From contig NZ_BAFR01000174.1 of the NCBI RefSeq assembly GCF_000308435.1, positions 1 through 64,000 of the forward strand: a stretch of DNA of 64,000 bases. Direction: 5' to 3'. The position numbers and the translations under genes were made by a program. The notes under the pieces are model-generated. The model searched no databases, was not told where the DNA came from, and saw nothing but the letters and a program-made list of their open reading frames with translations. Shown here piece after piece: positions 14,793 through 22,716 of this stretch (positions are counted from its first letter, which is position 1; each line of letters opens with the position of its first letter). Source of the stretch: Nocardia araoensis NBRC 100135. Its GTDB lineage: Bacteria > Actinomycetota > Actinomycetes > Mycobacteriales > Mycobacteriaceae.

Positions 14793-15029
14793 ATGTCGGC
14801 CCACTGCCAGGTCACCGGGCGCAAGCCCGGATTCGGCAAGTCCGTGTCGCACTCGCACAAGCGGACCAGCCGCCGCTGGAACCCGAACGTCCAGCGCAAG
14901 ACCTACTACCTGCCCAGCGAAGGACGGCGCGTCACCCTGACCGTCTCCGCCAAGGGCATCAAGACCATCGATCGGGACGGGATCGAGGCCGTGGTCGCCC
15001 GGCTCCGTGCCCGCGGCGACAAGATCTGA
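14793..15029 (+). CDS. rpmB: Ribosomal protein L28, zinc-free paralogue
   Basis: A 78-residue bL28 beginning MSAHCQVTGRKPGFGKSVSH, with RRWNPNVQRKTYYLPSEGRR and SAKGIKTIDRDGIE. The zinc-binding cysteine pairs of the C-plus form are missing (one Cys remains near the N-terminus). The ATG at 14793 has GGAGGGAG upstream; a longer frame from 14769 is not needed. First gene of the right-hand Zur-controlled arm rpmB-rpmG-rpsN-rpsR, a module well known in mycobacteria and Streptomyces. Confidence 0.95.
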   Translation: MSAHCQVTGRKPGFGKSVSHSHKRTSRRWNPNVQRKTYYLPSEGRRVTLTVSAKGIKTIDRDGIEAVVARLRARGDKI

Positions 15030-15037
15030 GGAGAGCT

Positions 15038-15208
15038 ATGGCGTCGAAATCGACCGACATCCGACCGATCGTCAAGCTGAAGTCCACGGCGGGCACCGGG
15101 TACACCTACGTGACCCGCAAGAATCGCCGCAACGACCCCGACCGCCTGGTGCTGCGCAAGTACGACCCGATGGTGCGCAAGCACGTCGACTTCCGTGAGG
15201 AGCGCTGA
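15038..15208 (+). CDS. rpmG: Ribosomal protein L33, zinc-free paralogue
   Basis: A 56-residue bL33: MASKSTDIRPIVKLKSTAGT, then YVTRKNRRNDPDRLVLRKYDP. It has no cysteine, unlike the zinc-binding form. GAGGAGAG lies directly upstream; it starts 8 bases after the rpmB stop and ends 1 base before the rpsN start. It replaces the zinc-containing L33 at the E-site face of the large subunit when zinc is low (known from the family). Confidence 0.95.
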   Translation: MASKSTDIRPIVKLKSTAGTGYTYVTRKNRRNDPDRLVLRKYDPMVRKHVDFREER

Positions 15209-15209
15209 G

Positions 15210-15515
15210 ATGGCCAAGAAGTCGAAGATCGCGCGCGATCAGCAGCGCAGGGCGCTCGTCGCGCGCTACGCGGGGCGGCGCGCCGAACTGAAAAACCTCA
15301 TCCGGAAGCCGGACACACCGGAGGCGGAACGTGCGGCCGCCCAGGCCGAACTGCGGCGGCAGCCGCGCGACGCCAGTCCGGTACGATTGCGCAATCGGGA
15401 CGCCGCCGACGGACGACCGCGCGGTCACCTCCGGAAGTTCGGACTCTCCCGTGTGCGTGTGCGCGAGATGGCCCACCGGGGCGAGTTGCCCGGTGTGCAC
15501 AAATCGAGCTGGTAG
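15210..15515 (+). CDS. rpsN: Ribosomal protein S14, zinc-free paralogue
   Basis: A 101-residue uS14 of the long, zinc-free type: MAKKSKIARDQQRRALVARYAG at the N-terminus (one residue beyond a 20-residue quote is avoided: read as two parts), the PVRLRNRDAADGRPRGHLRKF core and REMAHRGELPGVHKSSW end. The short C-plus S14 carries CxxC motifs that are absent here. The gene follows rpmG by one base and is translated with it. Confidence 0.95.
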   Translation: MAKKSKIARDQQRRALVARYAGRRAELKNLIRKPDTPEAERAAAQAELRRQPRDASPVRLRNRDAADGRPRGHLRKFGLSRVRVREMAHRGELPGVHKSSW

Positions 15516-15549
15516 ACAACCACTGATCTCGTGAGAAGGAACTCGTCAT

Positions 15550-15804
15550 ATGGCAGTCAAGCGAGCACCGTCGAAGAAGGTTCGCGCAGAGCAGGCCCGC
15601 CGTCCGAAGAAGAACCCGCTCATCGCCGCCGGCATCGAGACGGTCGACTACAAAGACGTGAACCTGCTGCGTACGTTCATCTCCGATCGCGGCAAGATCC
15701 GCAGCCGCCGGGTCACCGGGCTCACCCCGCAGCAGCAGCGCCAGGTCGCCGTCGCGGTGAAGAACGCCCGTGAGATGGCACTGCTCCCGTTCACCAGCCG
15801 CTAG
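15550..15804 (+). CDS. rpsR: Ribosomal protein S18, zinc-free paralogue
   Basis: An 84-residue bS18 with the typical NPLIAAGIETVDYKDVNLLR (20 residues) and FISDRGKIRSRRVTGL segment and no cysteines. GAAGGAA precedes the ATG at 15550. Last gene of the zinc-starvation arm; a clear rho-independent terminator follows 26 bases after its stop. Confidence 0.95.
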   Translation: MAVKRAPSKKVRAEQARRPKKNPLIAAGIETVDYKDVNLLRTFISDRGKIRSRRVTGLTPQQQRQVAVAVKNAREMALLPFTSR

Positions 15805-15830
15805 GCGTACGCACGCCACGAGCGATCCGG

Positions 15831-15864
15831 AAAGACCCCCGATGCGCGAGCACCGGGGGTCTTT
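15831..15864. terminator. Bidirectional rho-independent terminator after rpsR
   Basis: AAAGACCCCCG and CGGGGGTCTTT pair into an 11-bp stem over a 12-base loop. On the plus strand the stem ends in TTT after rpsR; on the minus strand it can also end the LysM gene, since the A-tract becomes a U-tract. Confidence 0.85.
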
Positions 15865-15891
15865 GTCGTCGTCGCTACCGAATCGGCCGGG

Positions 15892-16473
15892 TCACGGGAT
15901 GGTCAGCACCTGGCCGGGGTTGATCGCGTCCGGGTTCGGGATGCCACTGGCGTCCGCGATCTCCTGGTAGCGGTTGCCGTCGCCGTAGAAGCGCTCGGCG
16001 ATCGCCCACAGGGTGTCGCCCGGCTCGACGGTGTAGATGCGCGGTTCGGGCGGCGGAGGCGGCACCTCCTCGGCGGCCGGAGCCGCGAACTGCTCCTCCT
16101 GCACCGGTTCCGCTTCCGGCTCCGGGGCGGGCAGCGGAGTGTCGGTGTTGGTGCCGGAGGCCCACAGCGCGCTGCCGTCGTTGCCGTACAGCACGACATT
16201 GCGATCCGCCTGCACGACCAGCCGATCGGCGGCCTGACCGTTGGTCTCGGTTGCCCACACGGCGCCGTCGCTCTTGTAGAGGACGAAGTTGCCGTCGTCC
16301 TGCAGCACGGCCCGCTCCACGCCTTGGTCGTGAGTTTGGGTGGCCCACACCACATTGCCGCCCGGCTCGGACAGCACTAGATTGCCGTCGTCCTGCAAGG
16401 TGAGGGTGTACGCCCCGCCCTGCAGGGACTCCCCCCGCCCGAGTTCTTCGCCTACGCGCAGCGTGTCGACCAC
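15892..16473 (-). CDS. B-lectin (mannose-binding type) plus LysM protein
   Basis: A 193-residue protein joining a bulb-type lectin domain (about 10-110, with three beta-prism repeats of the QDDGNLVLS / QDDGNFVLYKS / QADRNVVLYGN kind, each followed by a VWA or LWA turn) to a C-terminal LysM domain (IYTVEPGDTLWAIAERFYGD to GQVLTIP) through a Pro/Glu/Ala-rich linker. The lectin QxDxNxVxY motif binds mannose-like sugars; LysM binds peptidoglycan. No signal peptide is visible from the GTG at 16473, which has AAGGAAG upstream. Probably a surface or spore/aerial-envelope protein; export route unclear. Confidence 0.8.
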   Translation of the reverse strand: MVDTLRVGEELGRGESLQGGAYTLTLQDDGNLVLSEPGGNVVWATQTHDQGVERAVLQDDGNFVLYKSDGAVWATETNGQAADRLVVQADRNVVLYGNDGSALWASGTNTDTPLPAPEPEAEPVQEEQFAAPAAEEVPPPPPEPRIYTVEPGDTLWAIAERFYGDGNRYQEIADASGIPNPDAINPGQVLTIP

Positions 16474-16689
16474 GTTACTTCCTTTCCGGAACAAGCTGGT
16501 AGAGCATCCGACATGAATTGCGCCGCAACGGCTCCGGCGCGCATCCCCGAAAAACTTACTGCCACCGAACGCTTTTGGGAGCTATTACGCGCCCGGTTCG
16601 CGGAACGTTCACTGTGGGGTTCATCCCAGTGCACGAAGCGCCCGCCGTGTGTGCGGTATGCGAACCGAAGCCGGGACTAGGGTGTCGGT

Positions 16690-17151
16690 ATGCATCGGAT
16701 CCAGGCCGGACGCGCCGCCACAGCTGTCGCCGTAGTGCTCGCCTGTCTCGCCGCCGCGGGCTGCGGCGGCTCGGACGACCAAGCGAGGACATCGAGCACC
16801 AGCGCCTCCCCGACCGCGGCGCCGAGCACGCCGACCGAGGACCCGCGCGGCAACCAGGGCAACGAATTCACCGCGGATCCGGCCATCGTCGGCGCCCATC
16901 CGATCCCGTTCCGATCGTGGACTCGGTTGGGAGACAACAAGTTAGCCGTGAACTTCGAAACCGGTTCGCCGGAGTGCTACGGCGTGGACGCCGCCGTCAC
17001 CGAAACCGCTTCGACAGTCACGGTCGAGCTGCGCTCCGGCAGCCGCGCCGAGGCGGTCGGCCGGATGTGCGCGATGATCGCGGTCTTCGGCACCCTGGAA
17101 GTGCCGCTGAAACAACCACTCGGAAACCGTACGGTGCTCAGCGCGGTCTAG
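16690..17151 (+). CDS. Small lipoprotein, unknown function
   Basis: A 153-residue predicted lipoprotein: basic start MHRIQAGR, hydrophobic core and lipobox LAAAGC with lipidated Cys near residue 24, then a Ser/Thr/Pro-rich linker and a compact domain with a Cys pair (SPECYGVD and GRMCAMI). It would sit on the outer face of the plasma membrane. The gene has a leaderless promoter: TAGGGT ends 6 bases before the ATG. No family recognised; expressed alone between the LysM gene and purH. Confidence 0.8.
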   Translation: MHRIQAGRAATAVAVVLACLAAAGCGGSDDQARTSSTSASPTAAPSTPTEDPRGNQGNEFTADPAIVGAHPIPFRSWTRLGDNKLAVNFETGSPECYGVDAAVTETASTVTVELRSGSRAEAVGRMCAMIAVFGTLEVPLKQPLGNRTVLSAV

Positions 17152-17329
17152 GCCTCGGCGCCCACGGCGGACTGGTCCCGCCTCGGCCCACACGTAACCG
17201 GATAGCTGTCGGCTTGCGCTCGGACGCCGGTGCGGTTGCGCGATGAGTCTCGACGCGCCTGCGCAGGCTTCCCCGGCGGATGCCACCGAAACCTCTGCCA
17301 CGCTGGAGGACAAGCGGAAAGCGAACGAA

Positions 17330-17364
17330 GAACGCCGCGCCGGAGCGGATCCGACGCGGCGTTC
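17330..17364 (-). terminator. Terminator after purH
   Basis: GAACGCCGCG and CGCGGCGTTC form a 10-bp stem; on the minus strand it lies 14 bases past the purH stop and is followed by TTCGTTCG, a modest U-rich run. Confidence 0.7.
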
Positions 17365-17378
17365 CAGGATGACCGATC

Positions 17379-18950
17379 TCAGTGGGCGAAGTGGCGCGCC
17401 CCGGTGAGATAAAGGGTGACGCCCGCCTCGCGGGCGACGTCGATGGTCTCCCGGTCGCGCACCGAGCCGCCGGGCTGGACGATGGCGCGGACACCGGCCT
17501 GGATCAGGGTCTGCGGACCGTCGGGGAACGGGAAGTAGGCGTCGGAGGCCGCCACCGAGCCCTTGGCGCGGTCCCCGGCCCGCTGGACCGCGAGGCCCAC
17601 CGCGTCCACGCGGTTGACCTGGCCCATACCGACACCGACCGAAGCGCCGTCGTGCGCGAGCAGAATGGCGTTGGACTTCACCGCCCGGCAAGCGCGCCAA
17701 GCGAACGCGAGGTCGGCGAGCGTCTCCGCGTCGGCGGCCTCGCCCGCGGCCAAGGTCCAATGGGCCGGGTCGTCGCCGGGCGCGTCCAGCACGTCACGCT
17801 GTTGCAGCAGGACGCCGCCGCTGATCGGGCGCAGTTCGGCGCCCGCGCGGGTCGGCGGCTCGGCGACGAGGATGCGCACGTTCTTCTTGCGCTGCAACAC
17901 TTCCACCGCACCGTCGGCGTAGGACGGCGCGACGATCACCTCGGTGAAGATCTCGGCGACCTGCTCGGCCAGCTCCACGGTGACCTCGCGGTTCGCCGCG
18001 ATCACCCCGCCGTACGCGCTCACCGGGTCGCAGGCGTGCGCCTTGCGGTGCGCCTCGGCGATGTCGGCGCCCAGCGCGATGCCGCACGGGTTGGCGTGCT
18101 TGATGATCGCCACGGCCGGGGCCTCGTGGTCGTAGGCCGCGCGCCAGGCCGCGTCGGCGTCGACGTAGTTGTTGTACGACATCTCCTTGCCGTGCAACTG
18201 CCGCGCCTGCGCCAGCCCGAGTTTGCCGTCGCCGTTGGTGTACAGGGCGGCGGACTGATGCGGGTTCTCGCCGTAGCGCAGCACCGCCGACCGCTCCCAG
18301 GTGCTGCCGAGCCACTCGGGGAACCGGATCGCCGCGTCGCCGGCCGTTTCGTCGGCGCTCAGCACGTTGGTCATCCAGCTCGCGACCGCCACGTCATAAC
18401 TCGCGGTGTGCTGGAAAGCCTTGGCGGCCAGGGCGGTACGCTCCGCCAAGGTGAAGCCGCCGGACTTCACCGCGGCGAGCACGTCGTCGTAGTCACCGCT
18501 GTCGACGACCACCGCCACCGACGGGTGGTTCTTCGCCGCGGCGCGCACCATGGACGGCCCGCCGATATCGATCTGCTCCACGCACTCGTCGGGGGTCGCG
18601 CCGCTCGCCACGGTCTGGGTGAACGGGTAGAGGTTCACCACCACCAGCTGGAACGCCTCGACGCCGAGCTCAACCAGCTGATCGACGTGCTCCTGCTTGC
18701 GCGAGTCCGCCAGGATGCCCGCGTGCACCCGCGGGTGCAGGGTCTTCACCCGGCCGTCGAGGGTCTCCGGGAACCCGGTCAGGTCCTCGACCTTGGTCAC
18801 CGGGATGCCCGCGTCCGCGATCTTGCCCGCGGTGGACCCGGTCGAGACCAGCTCGATGCCCGCCGCGTGCAGACCGGTCGCGAGCTCCACGAGACCCGTC
18901 TTGTCGTAGACGCTCACCAGCGCCCTGCTGATCGGCTTGCGTTCACTCAC
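17379..18950 (-). CDS. purH: Bifunctional AICAR formyltransferase / IMP cyclohydrolase
   Basis: A 523-residue PurH, catalysing the last two steps of purine synthesis: AICAR to FAICAR with 10-formyl-THF, then ring closure to IMP. The N-terminal cyclohydrolase (MGS-like) domain shows VYDKTGLVELATGL, VSTGSTAGKI and GRVKTLHPRVHAGIL; the transformylase domain has NYVDADAAWRAAYD and the catalytic KHANPCGIALG. Full family length. Its ATG overlaps the purN stop codon, so purN-purH form one transcript. Confidence 0.97.
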   Translation of the reverse strand: MSERKPISRALVSVYDKTGLVELATGLHAAGIELVSTGSTAGKIADAGIPVTKVEDLTGFPETLDGRVKTLHPRVHAGILADSRKQEHVDQLVELGVEAFQLVVVNLYPFTQTVASGATPDECVEQIDIGGPSMVRAAAKNHPSVAVVVDSGDYDDVLAAVKSGGFTLAERTALAAKAFQHTASYDVAVASWMTNVLSADETAGDAAIRFPEWLGSTWERSAVLRYGENPHQSAALYTNGDGKLGLAQARQLHGKEMSYNNYVDADAAWRAAYDHEAPAVAIIKHANPCGIALGADIAEAHRKAHACDPVSAYGGVIAANREVTVELAEQVAEIFTEVIVAPSYADGAVEVLQRKKNVRILVAEPPTRAGAELRPISGGVLLQQRDVLDAPGDDPAHWTLAAGEAADAETLADLAFAWRACRAVKSNAILLAHDGASVGVGMGQVNRVDAVGLAVQRAGDRAKGSVAASDAYFPFPDGPQTLIQAGVRAIVQPGGSVRDRETIDVAREAGVTLYLTGARHFAH

Positions 18951-19573
18951 CGGAGAACTCGCTCATCTGGGATAACTGCCTTTCGTCCGTCGGAGACAAT
19001 GCCTCGCGTCGCGACGGCGGCGACGACCTCCGCCAGCAACCGTCGCTCGACAATCTTGATGCGCTCGTGCAGGGTGGCCTCGTCGTCACCCGGCAGCACC
19101 GGCACCGCCTCCTGCGCCAGGATCGGCCCGGTGTCCACGCCCTCGTCGACCAGGTGCACGGTGCAGCCGGTCACCCGCGCTCCGTAGGCGAGCGCGTCGC
19201 GCACGCCGTGCGCGCCAGGGAAGGCGGGCAGCAGCGCGGGGTGGGTGTTGATGATCCGGCCGCCGAACCGGTCCAGGAAGGCCGGACCGAGCAACTTCAT
19301 GAAGCCCGCCGACACCACCAGATCCGGCTGGTGCGCGGCGACCGCCTCGGTGAGTTCGGCATCCCATGCGGCGCGGTCCGGAAAGTCCTTCAGCGCCACC
19401 CGGAAATGCGGAACGCCCGCGGCGTCGGCGTGGGTGGTGGCCGCGCAGAGCCGGTCGACGCCGACCGCGACGACCTTCGCCGGGTAGCCGGGCTCGGCCG
19501 CGGCGTCCAGCAGGGCGTGCAGCAGCGAACCGGTGCCCGACGCCAGGACGACGACGGTGGCCGGCGTCGTCAC
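18947..19573 (-). CDS. purN: Phosphoribosylglycinamide formyltransferase
   Basis: A 208-residue PurN, transferring a formyl group from 10-formyl-THF to GAR in purine synthesis. Motifs: VVLASGTGSLLHALLDA near the N-terminus, FMKLLGPAF, and the catalytic NTHPALLPAFPGAHG with HLVDEGVDTGPIL. GTG start at 19573, with GGAAGCCG upstream. It overlaps purH by four bases. Confidence 0.96.
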   Translation of the reverse strand: MTTPATVVVLASGTGSLLHALLDAAAEPGYPAKVVAVGVDRLCAATTHADAAGVPHFRVALKDFPDRAAWDAELTEAVAAHQPDLVVSAGFMKLLGPAFLDRFGGRIINTHPALLPAFPGAHGVRDALAYGARVTGCTVHLVDEGVDTGPILAQEAVPVLPGDDEATLHERIKIVERRLLAEVVAAVATRGIVSDGRKAVIPDERVLR

Positions 19574-19660
19574 CGGCTTCCACGAGGCATGCTGGGACGT
19601 CAGCGCTCTACTCCCTGATCGATCGGCTGGCGGATGGATGCGGCACCGCCGGGTTAGAGC

Positions 19661-21148
19661 CTAACGACCGTCCACCCGGTCACTGTCCGGCAGGTCCGCC
19701 TCGACCACCTCGGCGTCGACGATGTCGCCCGCGGCGTGGTCGTGCTGCGAGCCGCCGGTCTCGATCGCGGCCTGCTCGTCGACGAGTTCGGCGTCCAGCG
19801 GAGCCTCCAGCTCGGGACGGTCGTAGTCGTCGTAGTAATAGTCGTCGTCCTCGTAGTAGTCGCCGTCGTCCGCCTCGTAGTAGTCGTCGTCCTCGTCGCG
19901 GTAATCGTCGTACGGATCGGTGTAGTCCGCCGGTGGGACGCCGACCGGCACGAGGAACCAGCGAGCGAACGCCAGGCCCGCGTAGCCGGGAACCGCCAGC
20001 CAGGCGAAGGTGAGCAGGGCGAAGATCGGCGGGTGCAGGCCGACCCGGCCCATCTCGCCGAGTTCGCCGCCCGCGACCGCGCCCGCCACGGTCAGCGCGA
20101 GCGCGGCGAGCGCGGCGGAGAAGAGGGTTGCCCACGGCGCGCCGATCCGGTCGGTGGAGGTGCGCGCGATGTCCAGTCCGCCGAGCACGCCGACCGCGGC
20201 CGGGATCAGCAGCACCACCGGCCACCATCCCGCCGCCGGACCGGTCGGCACCGCGGCGAGCAGCGGGAACGCCGGGATCGGGCCGCCGACGACGGAGAAC
20301 ACCCCGAAGGAGGCGACGCCGATCTGGGCGCTGGAACCGACCAGCACACCGACGGTGGGGAGCACCAAGTTGGGCAGATACGCCAGCGACAGCAGCGTCA
20401 GGCCGAGGACGCCCCCGACATTGCCCGCCGACTGATACATGTCGCCGAGCCGCGAAACGTGCGCCAGGAACGAGACCACCACCACGGCGGTCGCGCAACC
20501 CAGCAAGCGCAGGACGGATCGGCCCGCGCCGTAGAGGCCGGAGACCGCCCAGTCGGGCAGGCGCAGCAGCACGAACAGCTCCCGCCGCAGACGGACGGCG
20601 ATGCCGATGGCGGCGGCGAGCAGATACAACACGGCGACCCACGCGAACGCGGCGAGGGTGTTCGGCGGTTGCAGCGCGATGACACCGGAAGCGTCTTCGG
20701 TGACCGCGAGGCAGACGGAAGTGACCAGCAGGGGACCGCCCACCGCGGCCCCGACGATCCACCCGAGATCCGCCCTGGTGCACTGCGGTTCCACGGCGCG
20801 CGCGCATTCCCGTGCGGCCAGCCACACCAACAGGGCGGTCGGCAAGAGCGGAAGCAATCCGAGCGAGGTCTTGCCGATCACCAGCGGAACCTGGTGCACG
20901 CCCAGCCAGGAGGCGGCGATCGCGCCGGAGGCGCCGTCCAGATCGCTGCCCGCCGCCAGGAGCGTGGCGAGCACGAGGACGACCAGAGTGGTCAGCCCGA
21001 AGGCCGAAGGGCGGCCCGCGACGGCGATGAGCACCCTGGACCGCTCCGGAGTGAGGGACAGAAACCCGGCTTCGTCCGCGTCGGGATGCGGCTGCGACGA
21101 GCGCGGCCCGCCGATCCGGCGGGCCGAGGAGTTTCTGGAGGAGCTCAT
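19661..21148 (-). CDS. DUF6350-type multi-pass membrane protein with acidic Tyr/Asp tail
   Basis: A 495-residue integral membrane protein with about ten hydrophobic segments between residues 40 and 400, conserved upstream of purN-purH in Actinobacteria (DUF6350; function unknown). The cytoplasmic tail (about 395-440) is extraordinarily rich in Asp, Tyr and Glu with runs such as DDDYYEADDGDYYEDDDYYY (20 residues). Such a patch could bind cations or basic partners; this is inference. It lies 87 bases upstream of purN on the same strand and may share its transcript. Confidence 0.8.
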   Translation of the reverse strand: MSSSRNSSARRIGGPRSSQPHPDADEAGFLSLTPERSRVLIAVAGRPSAFGLTTLVVLVLATLLAAGSDLDGASGAIAASWLGVHQVPLVIGKTSLGLLPLLPTALLVWLAARECARAVEPQCTRADLGWIVGAAVGGPLLVTSVCLAVTEDASGVIALQPPNTLAAFAWVAVLYLLAAAIGIAVRLRRELFVLLRLPDWAVSGLYGAGRSVLRLLGCATAVVVVSFLAHVSRLGDMYQSAGNVGGVLGLTLLSLAYLPNLVLPTVGVLVGSSAQIGVASFGVFSVVGGPIPAFPLLAAVPTGPAAGWWPVVLLIPAAVGVLGGLDIARTSTDRIGAPWATLFSAALAALALTVAGAVAGGELGEMGRVGLHPPIFALLTFAWLAVPGYAGLAFARWFLVPVGVPPADYTDPYDDYRDEDDDYYEADDGDYYEDDDYYYDDYDRPELEAPLDAELVDEQAAIETGGSQHDHAAGDIVDAEVVEADLPDSDRVDGR

Positions 21149-21240
21149 GGCATTTCAGCGTGGCATCCTCCCCGGCGCGAACGGGTCAGGCGCGCCGCAG
21201 GCACGCGATCGCCGCACCGGGGAGGACGCCGCTGAGTTCT

Positions 21241-22305
21241 CTACTTGTTCTTGTCGTCCGAAGGACGGAACGCCTGGGTGGCGTCCGAGGACGGATCGCC
21301 GCTCTGCTCGCCGCCGAACGGACCGCTCTGCTGGCTCTGCTGGCCCTGCTGCTGGCCGTAGCCGGAGGAACCGTAGGGCGACTGCTGACCGGACTGCTGC
21401 TGGCCGCCGAAGTGCTGGGTCACGCTCTCGTCGGGGCGCGGCTGCGCGCCGTACGGCGAACCCGGCTGCTGCGGCGCGCCGTAAGCCGTGGTCGGCTGGC
21501 TCTGCCCGTAGGGCGACTGCGGCTGGCCGTACGCCTGGCCCTGCTGACTCTGCCCGTAGCCCGGCTGACTCTGCCCGTAAGGCGACGGCTGCCCCTGCTG
21601 GGACGGGAACTGCGGCGGCGCGGGCTGCGCGCCGTACCCGGCCTGCCCATAAGGGCTCGCGCCGTAGCCGGGCTGCTGACCCGGCTGCCCGTAGGACGGC
21701 TGTCCCTGCCCGAACGGCTGCTGCTGTCCGTAGCCGCCCTGGCCGAAGCCGCCCGGCGCGGCGGCCGGGCGCGGCGCGGGCGCCTTGAGGATGCCCACCT
21801 CGAACAGCGTCGCGGCGATCGCCACCGCGGCCTGCACGAAGGACAGCACGAGCAGCACGAACGCACCCACCTTGAGCTCGCTGCCCGAACCGAAGTTGAA
21901 CGACTGGAACAGCAGCGCGACGAAGCCCGCGGTCGAAGCCGCCGCGGCCGCGCCGGTCCAGTTCTGCTTGGGCAGCAGCGACAGCCCGGCGAGCAGGCCG
22001 CCGAGCAGCAGCAGGCCGAGCAGCGGGGAGCCGGAGGCCACCTCGAAGAGGTTGCGCGTCTCCGCTCCGCTGACCCTGGTGCCGCCGAAATCGATCGGCT
22101 TGCTGCCGAGGAACGGCAGGAAGCCGAGCAGGAAGTTGATCACGCCGAGCGCCGCTACGCCGACCACCAGGAAGAACGGCAGACCTTTGGCATCGGAACC
22201 GGTAGCGCTCGAACCTGAAGTGGCGCCACCCACGGCGGGGCTCTGACTGGATGGCGCTGAGGGCGAGGGTGTGTTGTACCCAGAGCCCCCGGTCGGGTAG
22301 GACAT
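21241..22305 (-). CDS. DUF5336 membrane protein (34-kDa antigen-like) with Q/G/Y/P-rich tail
   Basis: A 354-residue protein: a Ser/Pro-rich start, four membrane segments between about residues 40 and 175 (FFLVVGVAALGVINFLLGF, LLGLLLLGGLLAGLSLL and two more), then a 170-residue low-complexity tail built from repeats of the GYGQQQ / YGQ / SPYGQSQP kind. It matches the mycobacterial 34-kDa antigenic protein family (DUF5336). The tail resembles prion-like, phase-separating sequences. TTTAGGAGACG lies before the ATG. Function not known. Confidence 0.8.
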   Translation of the reverse strand: MSYPTGGSGYNTPSPSAPSSQSPAVGGATSGSSATGSDAKGLPFFLVVGVAALGVINFLLGFLPFLGSKPIDFGGTRVSGAETRNLFEVASGSPLLGLLLLGGLLAGLSLLPKQNWTGAAAAASTAGFVALLFQSFNFGSGSELKVGAFVLLVLSFVQAAVAIAATLFEVGILKAPAPRPAAAPGGFGQGGYGQQQPFGQGQPSYGQPGQQPGYGASPYGQAGYGAQPAPPQFPSQQGQPSPYGQSQPGYGQSQQGQAYGQPQSPYGQSQPTTAYGAPQQPGSPYGAQPRPDESVTQHFGGQQQSGQQSPYGSSGYGQQQGQQSQQSGPFGGEQSGDPSSDATQAFRPSDDKNK

Positions 22306-22716
22306 GTCGTCGTCTCCTAAATCGAGTCGTACATGGTCTTCACGGCTGGATTACTTCTGACGCTACTGCACTCCCTCGCCATGGTCATCCCGCCGCGACG
22401 GCCGGAACGAGCGGATCGGCCCGTCTTCCGGCAGGTCGCGGCACATGCCCGGCGCGGAGCCCTCAGCGAGACCACCTACCGCTCTCTGAAACTGTTGCCC
22501 GCGATGGCGCTTTTCACACCACGCGGATTCTCGATATCGGGGAATTCCCGGTGACGATCGGATGAACCATCCGCCCGGCTGCCTCGTGATGGATAGCGAG
22601 GAGAACCACGAGTGGCCGGTCAGGACGCTCGGCTTCTGCCCAAGCCTGAGCCCATCGCCACATATGACGAAGGCCGCCCCCCGAATTCGGAGGCGGCCTT
22701 CGTGCACGATGGGAGG
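22306..22716. other. Gene-free region between DUF5336 gene and sucD
   Basis: About 410 bases. It contains the DUF5336 promoter at its left end and the sucD terminator at its right end. A 73-codon plus-strand frame (ATG 22333) with a hydrophobic N-terminus is present, but no ribosome-binding site or family supports it. Confidence 0.5.
22668..22702 (-). terminator. Terminator after sucD
   Basis: CGAAGGCCGCC and GGCGGCCTTCG form an 11-bp stem, 15 bases past the sucD stop codon on the minus strand. The loop is about 13 bases; there is no long U-tract. Confidence 0.75.

Noticed and set aside
22333..22554. 73-codon plus-strand frame with hydrophobic N-terminus between DUF5336 gene and sucD
   Set aside because: No ribosome-binding site, no leaderless -10 at correct spacing and no recognisable family.
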